Origin: Azophilus sp963663395
GTDB lineage: Bacteria; Pseudomonadota; Gammaproteobacteria; Pseudomonadales; Azotimanducaceae
Assembly: GCA_963663395.1 (NCBI GenBank)
Contig: OY760226.1
Span: 4,216,001 to 4,280,000, forward strand
Length of the DNA stretch: 64,000 nt
Direction: 5' to 3'
Shown: positions 34,248-42,086 of the stretch, piece by piece
Layout of the letters: every line of letters begins with the position of its first letter
Position numbering within the stretch: position 1 is the first letter of the stretch
Translations under genes and position numbers: made by a program
The notes under the pieces: generated by a model
The model's database searches: none
What the model saw: only the letters and a program-made list of their open reading frames with translations
What the model was told of the DNA's origin: nothing

Positions 34248-35258
34248 TCACAGCTCGCGGCCGCGGGAAACCCGGCGCGACTGCTCCGTCTGACCGGGAT
34301 CCAACTCGATTCCCGCGTGCTCGGCTTGCCGACCCGCCTGTTTCTCCGCGTAGGCGGCAACGGCCTCGCGTACCCAGGCGCCTTCCTCGTGGGCGCGGCG
34401 GTGGGTGGCCAGGCGCTCGCGGTTGCAGGGGCCATCGCCCGCCACCACCCGGTTGAACTCGTCCCAGTCGATGGCGCCGGTGCGGTAGTGGCCGGTTTCC
34501 CCGTCCCATTCCAGGTCCGGGTCGGGGATCACGAGCCCGAGTATTTTCGCCTGTTCCACCGCCTGGTCGATGAATTTCTGCCGCAGGTCGTCGTTGGAGT
34601 AGCGCTTGATTTTCCAGGCCATCGACTGGGCGGAGTGCCTCGATGCCTCGTCCGGCGGCCCGAACATCTGGACGCTCGGCCACCACCAGCGGTTCAGCGC
34701 ATCCTGGGCCATGGCTTTCTGTTCCGGCGTTCCCGTGGCCAGCGTGTACATGATGTCGTACCCCTGGCGCTGGTGGAAACTTTCCTCCTTGCATATGCGC
34801 ACCATGGCCCGCGCGTAAGGGCCGTAGGAACAGCGCTGCAGGGGAATCTGGTTGATGATGGCGGCGCTGTCCACCAGCCAGCCGATGGCGCCGATATCGG
34901 CCCAGGTGAGCGCGGGATAGTTGAAGATGGAGGAGTACTTTGCCCGTTCCTCGTGCAGCGCCGCGATCATCTCCTCGCGGCTCGCGCCCAGGGTTTCAGC
35001 GGCGCTGTACAGATAAAGGCCATGGCCGCCCTCGTCCTGAACCTTCGAGAGCAGGATGGTCTTGCGCTTCAGCGACGGCGCCCGGGTGATCCAGGCGCCC
35101 TCGGGCTGCATGCCGATCACCTCGGAGTGGGCGTGCTGGGAGATCTGCCGGATGAGTGTCTTGCGATAGGCATCCGGCATCCAGTCCTTGGGCTCGATGC
35201 GTTCGTCATTGTCGATCCGAGATTGAAAGCGTGCTTCCAGGTCCTGCGCCTCGGCCAT
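34248..35258 (-). CDS. paaA: 1,2-phenylacetyl-CoA epoxidase catalytic subunit PaaA
   Basis: Di-iron oxygenase subunit that epoxidises phenylacetyl-CoA at the 1,2 position of the ring. The 336 residues carry the ferritin-like ligand pairs: KVQDEGGHGLYLYSAAETLG (ExxH type) and CKEESFHQRQGYDIM (EExxH). PEGAWITRAPSLKRK and NRWWWPSVQMFGPPDEASRHS are further PaaA hallmarks. The start is the ATG at 35258, preceded by CGGGAG; an in-frame start at 35303 is less likely. It is the first gene of the minus-strand paa operon and diverges from selO. Confidence 0.95.
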   Translation of the reverse strand: MAEAQDLEARFQSRIDNDERIEPKDWMPDAYRKTLIRQISQHAHSEVIGMQPEGAWITRAPSLKRKTILLSKVQDEGGHGLYLYSAAETLGASREEMIAALHEERAKYSSIFNYPALTWADIGAIGWLVDSAAIINQIPLQRCSYGPYARAMVRICKEESFHQRQGYDIMYTLATGTPEQKAMAQDALNRWWWPSVQMFGPPDEASRHSAQSMAWKIKRYSNDDLRQKFIDQAVEQAKILGLVIPDPDLEWDGETGHYRTGAIDWDEFNRVVAGDGPCNRERLATHRRAHEEGAWVREAVAAYAEKQAGRQAEHAGIELDPGQTEQSRRVSRGREL

Positions 35259-35351
35259 GGCGGGCTCCCGTGGTGGCGTCGACGCTAAATTACCACAAAG
35301 CAATACAGTTTTGATAGACCATGCATAAATATCGTATTACTTTAAGCAGAA
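35259..35351. promoter_or_regulatory. Divergent promoter region paaA / selO
   Basis: Ninety-three A+T-rich bases between two divergent starts. They contain inverted AATAC (35302-35306) and GTATT (35334-35338), and TTTTGATAGACCATGC between them. The region must hold the paa promoter and probably the PaaX operator, but I cannot match it confidently to the published operator. Confidence 0.45.
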
Positions 35352-37016
35352 ATGGCCTTCAGGACCGTCTCTCTCCATACTTGTGCACGATTCGGCAACG
35401 ACGACAGCCGCACCTTGCAAGCAATCCAATCCACCCTGGAAGCACTGCGTTTCGACAATCGATTCGTCGGCGCCCTGCCCGCCGACTCACAGGAGGTCAA
35501 CGCCGTCCGGCAGGTCGGCAATGCCTGCTACTCCCGCGTAACGCCGCGGCCCGCGCCGGCGCCATGCCTGGTCGCCTACGCCCGGGAGGTTGCCGAACTG
35601 GTCGGGTTGGGTCCGAAACAATGCACAACGGATGAGTTCCTGCAGGTCTTCGCCGGCAATCGAATGCTGCCCGGCATGGACCCCCACGCCACCTGTTACG
35701 GCGGGCACCAGTTCGGCAACTGGGCAGGTCAACTCGGCGACGGGCGCGCCATCAACCTGGGAGAAGTGGTGAACGGCCGGGGAGAGCACTGGACACTGCA
35801 ACTCAAGGGGGCGGGCCTGACGCCCTATTCCCGCACCGCCGACGGGCTGGCGGTGCTGCGCTCGTCGGTCCGCGAGTTCCTCTGCAGCGAGGCGATGCAT
35901 CACCTGGGCGTACCGACCACCCGCGCGCTGAGCCTCGTGCTCACCGGTGACGAGGTAGTCCGCGACATTCTCTACGACGGGCATCCGGCTCCCGAACCGG
36001 GCGCCGTGGTCTGCAGGGTCGCTCCCTCCTTTACCCGCTTCGGTCACTTCCAGATGCTCGCGGCCCGTGGCGAACAAGAGCTGTTGCGCAGATTCACCGA
36101 TTTCACGATCGAATCGGATTTTCCGGTGCTGGCACAGCGGCCGCCCGGCGCCAAACGTTACATCGAGTTGTTCAGCGAGGTGTGCCGCCTGACCGTCGAC
36201 ATGGTGGTTCACTGGATGCGCGTGGGCTTCGTGCACGGCGTCATGAACACCGACAACATGTCGATCCTGGGCCTGACCATCGACTACGGGCCCTACGGCT
36301 GGCTCGAAGACTACGACCCCGACTGGACACCCAACACTACCGATGCCGCCAACCGGCGCTACCGTTTCGGGCACCAGCCGGCGGTCGCTCAATGGAACCT
36401 GCTGCAGCTCGCCAATGCCATCTATCCGATCGTCGGCGAGGCGGAGCCGCTCGAAGCCGCGCTACGTGCATTCGCCGAGGACTACCAGGCCGGCCACCAC
36501 GCCATGATGGCGGGGAAACTGGGTTTGCAATCGTTCGAGCGGGCGGCGGATCAACCCCTGTTGGGCGAACTCGAAAAGGTGCTTCGCCTGACAGAGACCG
36601 ACATGACAATCTTTTTCCGGGGGCTCGCCGACATCGACCTGGCCGGCACCGGCAAGTCCGCCATGCCGGCCCTGGCCGGCTGCTGGTATCGACCAGCCGA
36701 GGTCGACGGCGACAGGGCGGCGCAAATCGAGGCGTGGCTTGACACCTACATCGGCCGCGCCCGCCGGGACAATCCCGACCCGGATGCACGGCGCGCGGCC
36801 ATGAACAAGGTCAATCCAAAGTACGTAATGCGCAACTACCTGGCACAGCTTGCCATCGACGAGGCTGAATCCGGCGACTTTTCCATGGTCAACCGGCTGC
36901 TGGAGGTGATGCGGCGCCCATACGACGACCAGCCGGAACACGACGACCTGGCGGCAAAGCGGCCCGAATGGGCGCGGCACCGGCCGGGGTGCTCCATGTT
37001 GTCCTGCAGTTCCTGA
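35352..37016 (+). CDS. selO: Protein adenylyltransferase SelO (YdiU family)
   Basis: Pseudokinase-fold enzyme that transfers AMP to Ser/Thr/Tyr of target proteins. The 554 residues are slightly longer than E. coli YdiU. Motifs are YGGHQFGNWAGQLGDGRAINLGE, the KGAG segment LQLKGAGLTPYSRTADG, RSSVREFLCSEAMHHLGVPTTRALSLV (in parts), GVMNTDNMSILGLTIDYGPY with the catalytic Asp region, and PKYVMRNYLAQLAI. It ends in SMLSCSS. In metazoan SelO the residue three from the end is selenocysteine; here it is an ordinary Cys codon. The first gene after the paa divergent promoter, it is followed by a small minus-strand gene 25 bp away. Confidence 0.95.
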   Translation: MAFRTVSLHTCARFGNDDSRTLQAIQSTLEALRFDNRFVGALPADSQEVNAVRQVGNACYSRVTPRPAPAPCLVAYAREVAELVGLGPKQCTTDEFLQVFAGNRMLPGMDPHATCYGGHQFGNWAGQLGDGRAINLGEVVNGRGEHWTLQLKGAGLTPYSRTADGLAVLRSSVREFLCSEAMHHLGVPTTRALSLVLTGDEVVRDILYDGHPAPEPGAVVCRVAPSFTRFGHFQMLAARGEQELLRRFTDFTIESDFPVLAQRPPGAKRYIELFSEVCRLTVDMVVHWMRVGFVHGVMNTDNMSILGLTIDYGPYGWLEDYDPDWTPNTTDAANRRYRFGHQPAVAQWNLLQLANAIYPIVGEAEPLEAALRAFAEDYQAGHHAMMAGKLGLQSFERAADQPLLGELEKVLRLTETDMTIFFRGLADIDLAGTGKSAMPALAGCWYRPAEVDGDRAAQIEAWLDTYIGRARRDNPDPDARRAAMNKVNPKYVMRNYLAQLAIDEAESGDFSMVNRLLEVMRRPYDDQPEHDDLAAKRPEWARHRPGCSMLSCSS

Positions 37017-37041
37017 TCCGCCACCGCGGGCAAGACTGCGG

Positions 37042-37278
37042 TCAGCCTGTCAGGGCACCCTTGAGGGCTTCAATCTCCTCCGGAATCCGCACATCGTTCG
37101 GCAACTGCCGCCCCGCCCGGCGATACCAGTACCCGGCGTTCGAGCGATCACCCTCCATCAGGTGCACGATTCCGTGCGCCCAACTGCCGTGTACCGACGA
37201 ATCAGCCTGTGCAATGACATGGGCCGCCTCCCAGTCACCCTGTTCAAGCAGTCGAATCGCTTCGGTGAGTTCCGCCAT
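37042..37278 (-). CDS. Small conserved hypothetical protein
   Basis: A 78-residue protein (MAELTEAIRLLEQGDWEAAH start) with a compact helical pattern and the segment WAHGIVHLMEGDRSNAGYWY, which I recall from a family of short uncharacterised bacterial proteins. No membrane segment or catalytic motif is seen. The start is the ATG at 37278; an upstream in-frame ATG (37314) would extend into the flanking R-element region. It lies convergent to selO. The function is unknown. Confidence 0.75.
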   Translation of the reverse strand: MAELTEAIRLLEQGDWEAAHVIAQADSSVHGSWAHGIVHLMEGDRSNAGYWYRRAGRQLPNDVRIPEEIEALKGALTG

Positions 37279-37295
37279 GACTGAACCTCCGATTT

Positions 37296-37357
37296 GCGGA
37301 TCAGGTTGTCGCATGCGTCAGGTGCGAACCCGTTCACCGCTTTTTCGCCGGGCCGCC
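37296..37357 (+). repeat. Dispersed element R, copy 3
   Basis: Reads TGCGGATCAGGTTGTCGCAT, GCGTCAGGTGCGAACCCGTT, CACCGCTTTTTCGCCGGGCC. It aligns with copy 2 (8951-9013) head to tail, with about two-thirds of positions equal by eye. It lies upstream of trxB in the plus orientation. Together with the inverted copy downstream it brackets trxB. Confidence 0.5.
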
Positions 37358-37540
37358 GCAATACCCCGTCGAGACGTTAGCAGGTAGCCAACGGCGCCGC
37401 CATACGGTGCGCCTGCGTGAATGCTCCCTGGTCATCAGGGCATTCGGGGACCTGTGCCGGTAGTCCCCGGGACGCCCGCAGCGCTGGACAACCGCAGAGA
37501 TGCCCGAGTTAAATTAGCGCCTTTTTCACGGGCGGTCATC

Positions 37541-38476
37541 GTGGCAAGCCATCATCAACTCATCGTCCTGGGCTCCGGCCCCGCCGGTTATACCGCCGTT
37601 CTGTATGCGGCGCGGGCCAACCTGAAGCCCGCGCTGATCACCGGCGTGGAGGTCGGCGGACAGCTCACGACCACCACCGATGTCGAGAACTGGCCGGGCG
37701 GGCACGCCGAACTGCAGGGTCCGGAGCTGATGACGCAGATGGCCGAACACGTCGAACGATTCGAGACGGTCATCGTCAACGACCACATCCACACAGCAAA
37801 TCTGGGCGCCCGCCCGTTGCGGCTCGAAGGCGACAACGACACCTACACCTGCGATGCGCTGATCATCGCCACCGGCGCCTCGGCCAAGTACCTCGGGCTC
37901 CCCTCGGAGGAGCTCTTTCTCGGCCGCGGCGTCAGCGCCTGCGCCACCTGCGACGGGTTCTTCTATCGCGGACAGAAAGTCGCGGTGATCGGCGGCGGCA
38001 ATACCGCGGCCGAGGAAGCGCTGTACCTGTCCAACATCGCCGAAACAGTCCACCTGGTGCACAGGCGCGACGAGCTGCGGGCCGAGAAGATCCTGCAGGA
38101 CCGCCTGTTCGCCAGGGAGAACATCAAACCCGTCTGGAAGCACACGTTGAGCGAGGTGCTCGGCGACGACACCGGCGTCACTGGCATGCGCATCGCTTCC
38201 ACCGAGGGGGCCGGAGAACGGTCCATCGACCTGGCCGGGGTGTTCATCGCCATCGGCCACACCCCGAACACGGGCATATTCGAGGGCCAGCTGGACATGG
38301 CCGACGGGTACATCAAGGTGATCAGCGGCAGCGACGGCAACGCGACAGCCACCAGCGTACCGGGCGTGTTCGCGGCCGGCGATGTGGCCGACCACGTCTA
38401 TCGGCAGGCGGTCACCTCGGCGGGATTCGGCTGCATGGCCGCGTTGGACGCGGAAAAGTACCTGGCGGAAAACTAG
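37541..38476 (+). CDS. trxB: Thioredoxin-disulfide reductase
   Basis: FAD enzyme that passes electrons from NADPH to thioredoxin. The 311 residues include the FAD loop LIVLGSGPAGYTAVLYAARA, the redox-active CATC in VSACATCDGFFYRGQ, the NADPH loop VAVIGGGNTAAEEALYLS, HRRDELRAEKILQDR, and the C-terminal GVFAAGDVADHVYRQAVTSAG. The start is the GTG at 37541 (MASHHQLIVLGSGP). No trx gene is adjacent. Inverted copies of element R lie on both sides. Confidence 0.96.
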   Translation: MASHHQLIVLGSGPAGYTAVLYAARANLKPALITGVEVGGQLTTTTDVENWPGGHAELQGPELMTQMAEHVERFETVIVNDHIHTANLGARPLRLEGDNDTYTCDALIIATGASAKYLGLPSEELFLGRGVSACATCDGFFYRGQKVAVIGGGNTAAEEALYLSNIAETVHLVHRRDELRAEKILQDRLFARENIKPVWKHTLSEVLGDDTGVTGMRIASTEGAGERSIDLAGVFIAIGHTPNTGIFEGQLDMADGYIKVISGSDGNATATSVPGVFAAGDVADHVYRQAVTSAGFGCMAALDAEKYLAEN

Positions 38477-38489
38477 CGGGCCTACGCCC

Positions 38490-38550
38490 CAGCCCGACAA
38501 GAAAACAGTGACCGGGAGGGAACTTGACTCGTTTGACGACCGTGTCCGCG
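38490..38550 (-). repeat. Dispersed element R, copy 4 (inverted)
   Basis: On the minus strand: CGCGGACACGGTCGTCAAAC, GAGTCAAGTTCCCTCCCGGT, CACTGTTTTCTTGTCGGGCT. This is the best match to copy 2 at 8951-9013. The element lies in the 94-bp gap between trxB and the convergent hydratase gene. Confidence 0.65.
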
Positions 38551-38570
38551 AACAAAAAGTCTAGCGGCGA

Positions 38571-39371
38571 TCAAACGAACCGGCAGGAAACGGAACCCAG
38601 CTCTCCGTAATCCACGTTGAACTCATCGCCTGCCTCGATGACGACGGGTCTTGTGAACGAGCCCGCCAGAATCGTCTGGCCAGCCTCAAGTGCAATACCG
38701 TGGGCAGCAAACTTGCCGGCCAGCCAGGCGATGCCGTTGGCCGGATGGCCGAGCACCGCGGCGGCCACCCCGCTTTCCTCGATAACGCCGTTCCTGTAGA
38801 GCAGCGCGGCCACCCAGCGCAGGTCGACCTCGGCGGGTTTCACCGGCCGCCCGCCGGTCACGACTCCGGCACTGGCTGCATTGTCGGCGATGGTATCGAG
38901 TACCACGCGCGGCCGCCCCGTCTCCGGGTCCACGCGGAAACTCCTTGCAGCGATGATTTCGACAGCCGGAATCACGTAGTCCGTCGCATCGAGTACGTCA
39001 AAGAGGGTGACCCGCCCGGAGAGCGGGCGTTTCAGCACGAATGCCAGTTCGACCTCGAGGCGCGGGTCGGTGAACTGCGCCGCCTCGATCTCCGCCCCGT
39101 CCTCGAAGAACATGTCATCGAGCAGAGTTCCGTAGTCCGGTTCGTCGATGTGCATGGCCTGTTGCATGACGCGGGAGGTCAGGCCGATCTTGCGGCCGCG
39201 AACGGTGCGGCCCTCGGCCACCTTCATGGCCATCCAGGCATCCTGAATCGCGTAGGAGTCGGCGATCTCCATATCCGGGAAATCCAGGGAGACGGGGCGG
39301 ATCTGGCGGTGTTCCCGCTCCGCGTCGTGCAGTGCCCGGGCGGCCTCCGCGATCTGGGAGTCGTTCAACAT
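38571..39371 (-). CDS. 2-oxo-hept-4-ene-1,7-dioate / 2-keto-4-pentenoate hydratase family protein
   Basis: Probable lyase of aromatic meta-cleavage pathways (FAH-like fold), adding water to a 2-oxo-enoate. The 266 residues carry RGRKIGLTSRVMQQAMHIDEPDYG, EVELAFVLKRPL with acidic metal ligands, VIPAVEIIAARSF and WLAGKFAAHGIALEAGQTIL, all typical of the HpaH/MhpD group. HpaH fits best, but the substrate is not certain. It is the second gene after a same-strand SDR, 23 bp apart, so both are likely co-transcribed in a catabolic unit. Confidence 0.85.
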   Translation of the reverse strand: MLNDSQIAEAARALHDAEREHRQIRPVSLDFPDMEIADSYAIQDAWMAMKVAEGRTVRGRKIGLTSRVMQQAMHIDEPDYGTLLDDMFFEDGAEIEAAQFTDPRLEVELAFVLKRPLSGRVTLFDVLDATDYVIPAVEIIAARSFRVDPETGRPRVVLDTIADNAASAGVVTGGRPVKPAEVDLRWVAALLYRNGVIEESGVAAAVLGHPANGIAWLAGKFAAHGIALEAGQTILAGSFTRPVVIEAGDEFNVDYGELGSVSCRFV

Positions 39372-39394
39372 CCTTCGACGGCGGACAGGTGCGG

Positions 39395-40066
39395 CTAAAC
39401 CCTGCCGCTGACGGGAATCAGCGCGCCGTGCACTTCCACCGCCGCATCAGAAGCCAGGAAACAGATCACGTTCGCCAGGTTGTCCGGCGATACCCAGTTG
39501 GCATGGTCGGCATTCGGCATGTCGGCCCGGTTGCGTGGCGTATCGATCAGGCTGGGCAGCACGGCGTTGACGTTCACACCCTTGCGCCGCACCTCCTGGG
39601 CCGCGGCTTCCGTCAGGCGCATGACCACCGACTTGGCCGCCGTGTAGGCGCCCATGGCCGCCTGGCCCGAAAGCGCCCCGAGCGCGCCCACGTTGACCAC
39701 GCTGCCGCGCCCGCGCTCCACCAGGCGCGGCAGGGTCGCCCGCAGCATGTTCCTCAAGGTGGTGACGTTGATGTCGAACATGGCGTCCCAATGCGCATCG
39801 TCGATTTCGTGCACCCCCGGCCCCATGTCGAAGCCGCCGGCGACGTTGCACACCGCATCGAAATCGCCGATGCCGGCAACGCAACGCTGCACCGCTGCTG
39901 CGTCGGCCAGGTCCACACAGCGGGTTTCGCCCAGCGGCGACGAGAAATCCTCGACGATGTCGAGCATTACCACGCCGGCGCCCAGCGCAACGCTTCTGGC
40001 TGCCACAGCCTGCCCCAGCACGCCCGCCGCCCCGGTGACGATCACCCGCTTGCCTGTCAAATCCAT
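39395..40066 (-). CDS. SDR family NAD(P)-dependent oxidoreductase
   Basis: Short-chain dehydrogenase of 223 residues with the cofactor loop VIVTGAAGVLGQAVAARS, the acidic residue after beta-2 (VVMLDIVE), AVCNVAGGFDMGPG in place of NNAG, a Ser strand VVNVGALGALSGQ, and the catalytic YTAAK in GAYTAAKSVVMRLT. The C-terminus INVxxSG-like segment is ALIPVSGRV. The start is the ATG at 40066 (MDLTGKRVIV); the open frame continues upstream without support. It is a little shorter than the usual 245-260. Co-transcription with the hydratase suggests it acts on a catabolic alcohol. Confidence 0.87.
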   Translation of the reverse strand: MDLTGKRVIVTGAAGVLGQAVAARSVALGAGVVMLDIVEDFSSPLGETRCVDLADAAAVQRCVAGIGDFDAVCNVAGGFDMGPGVHEIDDAHWDAMFDINVTTLRNMLRATLPRLVERGRGSVVNVGALGALSGQAAMGAYTAAKSVVMRLTEAAAQEVRRKGVNVNAVLPSLIDTPRNRADMPNADHANWVSPDNLANVICFLASDAAVEVHGALIPVSGRV

Positions 40067-40439
40067 CGAATAGCCTCGATTCCCGTTCGGCCGCGCATGA
40101 TAACGCGCCCGGCGCTTGCACGGACCAGAGGGCCTTCGTCGCGCAAGCGCCATTGCACCTGCGTGGCGGTTGACAACCGCCGGAGCCGAAGGTTCCTGAT
40201 ACATGCCAAGCGCTGACGCCGTGATCGGCGATCTGCTTTCAGATTCCTTGCGCGGCCTTGATGTGGGCAGATGAAGCGCATTTTCGATCTACCTCTCCGG
40301 GTGGCGCTGCAACTTGATCGCGTTTCAGCAAGCGGTTTGGTGCATCATGATGGGCTTTCATGGAACATCACTTGCAGATTTGGCTGTCCGAGCACCGGTC
40401 GGCGCGGCGGAGTCTGAATTTCGGGAGGTTGGCAGGAGG
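40067..40439. other. Divergent intergenic region SDR / 2-hydroxyacid dehydrogenase
   Basis: 373 bp between divergent genes. The only structure I see is a perfect palindrome at 40165-40181. Part of this stretch may belong to the dehydrogenase, whose start is uncertain (frame open from 40314). No tRNA, repeat or other gene is evident. Confidence 0.5.
40165..40181. promoter_or_regulatory. Perfect 17-bp palindrome, candidate operator
   Basis: GGCGGTTGACAACCGCC: 8-bp arms GGCGGTTG and CAACCGCC around one central base. It lies in the divergent region between the SDR-hydratase pair and the 2-hydroxyacid dehydrogenase gene, about 100 bp upstream of the SDR start. The size and symmetry suit a dimeric repressor. 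TTGACA is embedded at 40170-40175, but no -10 at proper spacing follows. Confidence 0.5.
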
Positions 40440-41408
40440 GTGAACGCAACGCGACATTGTGTGGTCATGGGCTTCGGCAAGGGTCTGATGTTGGGACCCG
40501 CCTACCGCCTGCTGGAGGAAGCCGGCCTTGAAATAGTCAATCACCTCGACCTGCTCGGCGCAGAGGCTGCATCCGACCTGGCCCGTTGCTCGGCGCTGGT
40601 CGTCGGCGTTCAATCCGTCAATGCCGCCCTGCTCGACCGAATGCCGGATTGCAGGGTGGTGACGCGCCTGGGCGTTGGATACGAAACTGTCGACATCGAC
40701 GCGGCCACGGCCCGGGGCGTTCGCGTCACCTACTGCCCGGACTACGGCGTCCACGAAGTGTCGACCCATGCCATCGCCCTGATGCTGGTGATGGCACGCA
40801 ACCTGGATTCGCTGATGGAAGCCGGGCGGGCGGGACGCTGGAACCCTGCCGCCCTGCCCACCATCGTGCGCCTGCAGGACCAGGTATTGGGAGTGCTGGG
40901 GTTCGGACGGATTGGTCGAGCCACCGCCGAAAAGGGGAAGGGCCTGGGCATGACGGTGCTGGCTCACGACCCGACGATTCCAGATGACCGGATCGCGGAA
41001 CAGGGCATCGAACCGGCCGGTTTCGACGAACTCGTGCAGCGCTCCGACTTTCTTTCCGTGCACGTTCCCCTGACGCCGGAGACCCGGCACCTGATCGACG
41101 GGGAGGTGCTGGCCCGAATGCAACCGACGGCCCGCATCATCAACACGGCGCGCGGGCCGATAATCGATGAAGACGCCCTGCTGGCGGCCCTCAGGGAGGG
41201 ACGAATCGCCGGGGCCGCGCTGGACGTTCTGCACGCTGAACCGCCGCCGGCGGATCATCCGTTACTGGGCGAGCCGAACGTGATCGTCACTCCCCACGCC
41301 GCCTGGTATTCGGAACAAGCCAAGACCGACCTGTTCGTTCGCTGTGCCCGGGATGTCGTCCGGGTATTGAACGGGGAAGAACCCGTCTATCCTTTGAATG
41401 CCCCGTAG
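40440..41408 (+). CDS. D-isomer-specific 2-hydroxyacid dehydrogenase
   Basis: NAD-dependent dehydrogenase (phosphoglycerate-dehydrogenase fold) of about 322 residues. Motifs are VVTRLGVGYETVDIDAATARGV, VHEVSTHAIALMLVMAR, the NAD loop VLGVLGFGRIGRATAEKGKG, HVPLTPETRHLIDGEVLARM, INTARGPIIDEDALLAALREG with the catalytic Arg/Asp region, AALDVLHAEPP (Glu) and VTPHAAWYSEQA (His). The start is uncertain: GTG at 40440 follows GGAGG too closely, while ATGs upstream (from 40314) would add residues without family match. Substrate unknown; the setting suggests a C1-C3 or aromatic-derived hydroxyacid. Confidence 0.87.
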   Translation: MNATRHCVVMGFGKGLMLGPAYRLLEEAGLEIVNHLDLLGAEAASDLARCSALVVGVQSVNAALLDRMPDCRVVTRLGVGYETVDIDAATARGVRVTYCPDYGVHEVSTHAIALMLVMARNLDSLMEAGRAGRWNPAALPTIVRLQDQVLGVLGFGRIGRATAEKGKGLGMTVLAHDPTIPDDRIAEQGIEPAGFDELVQRSDFLSVHVPLTPETRHLIDGEVLARMQPTARIINTARGPIIDEDALLAALREGRIAGAALDVLHAEPPPADHPLLGEPNVIVTPHAAWYSEQAKTDLFVRCARDVVRVLNGEEPVYPLNAP

Positions 41409-41416
41409 AGCGGCCC

Positions 41417-41443
41417 CCCGTTCCCGGACCCTGCTGGAACGGG
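41417..41443 (+). terminator. Hairpin after the 2-hydroxyacid dehydrogenase gene
   Basis: Perfect 8-bp stem, CCCGTTCC pairing with GGAACGGG around an 11-nt loop, starting nine bases after the stop codon. No U-run follows, so it may act as an attenuating or 3'-stabilising hairpin rather than a classical intrinsic terminator. Confidence 0.45.
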
Positions 41444-41562
41444 AGACGGCAACCGCATGGGGTCGCAGCCAACGAATTGGTCCCGCCGTGGCCGAAGCCG
41501 TGGCGGCCCTCCTATAATCGACACACCGAGTTGATACTCGCCTCGAGCCACAAACCGGCCCA

Positions 41563-41958
41563 ATGACCATCGAACTCAATCACACAATCGTTCCCGCTCA
41601 CGACAACGAGGCATCCGCCCGGTTCTACCAATCGCTGTTCGGCTTCGAATACGAGGGGCCGCTCGGGCATTTCGCGCCGGTACGCATCGACAGCCAGGCG
41701 CTCACCCTGGATTTCGACACACGCGGAAAATTCGAACGCCAGCACTACGCCTTCAAGGTCAGCGAAGCGGAATTCGACGAGATCTTCGGCCGGGTCAAGG
41801 AACGGGGCCTGCTGTACGGCAGCGGACCCGCCACCCCCGAGGACGGTGAATTCAACCACTGGAACGGCGGGCGGGGGGTGTACTTCCGCGACCCGAACGG
41901 CCACCTGCTCGAACTGTTGACCAGAGACTACACCGCCGAGCAGTTTCAGGACGACTGA
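41563..41958 (+). CDS. VOC family (glyoxalase/bleomycin resistance/dioxygenase fold) protein
   Basis: A 131-residue single-chain VOC protein, likely a dimer. LNHTIVPAHDNEASARFYQSLFGFE gives the first beta-alpha-beta module with a metal-binding His at position 7. FNHWNGGRGVYFRDPNGHLLELLTRDY gives the second, with His and Glu ligands. ACTIVITY could be lyase, isomerase or dioxygenase; the catabolic surroundings favour metabolism over resistance. A perfect TATAAT lies at 41513-41518, 45 bp upstream of the ATG, though no good -35 is seen. Confidence 0.85.
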   Translation: MTIELNHTIVPAHDNEASARFYQSLFGFEYEGPLGHFAPVRIDSQALTLDFDTRGKFERQHYAFKVSEAEFDEIFGRVKERGLLYGSGPATPEDGEFNHWNGGRGVYFRDPNGHLLELLTRDYTAEQFQDD

Positions 41959-42014
41959 GGCAGTGAATCGGTGCCGCGAACGGTGAGCGCCGCCGGGATC
42001 ACACCTCGTTTACG

Positions 42015-42038
42015 CTATTGAGTAATTTTACTCAGTAG
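42015..42038. promoter_or_regulatory. 24-bp A+T-rich palindrome between convergent VOC and AKR genes
   Basis: TTGAGTAA (42018-42025) faces TTACTCAG with a near-perfect extension to CTA...TAG at both ends; only two positions break symmetry. It lies between two convergent genes, where a bidirectional terminator would be expected, but it is not GC-rich and has no clear U-tract. It shares TAATTTTACT with the inverted repeat at 44539-44557. Confidence 0.45.
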
Positions 42039-42086
42039 AAGAAAGGCATTCGCCGGACTCGCTCTCACTCGCCTTCCCGGCAGGCC

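Noticed and set aside
36990..37016. Selenocysteine in SelO
   Set aside because: The codon three residues from the end is a normal Cys codon and the gene ends in an ordinary stop.
42015..42038. Intrinsic terminator for the convergent VOC and AKR genes
   Set aside because: Not adopted as the main call, because the stem is A+T-rich and lacks a U-run on either strand; kept as a palindrome of unknown role.
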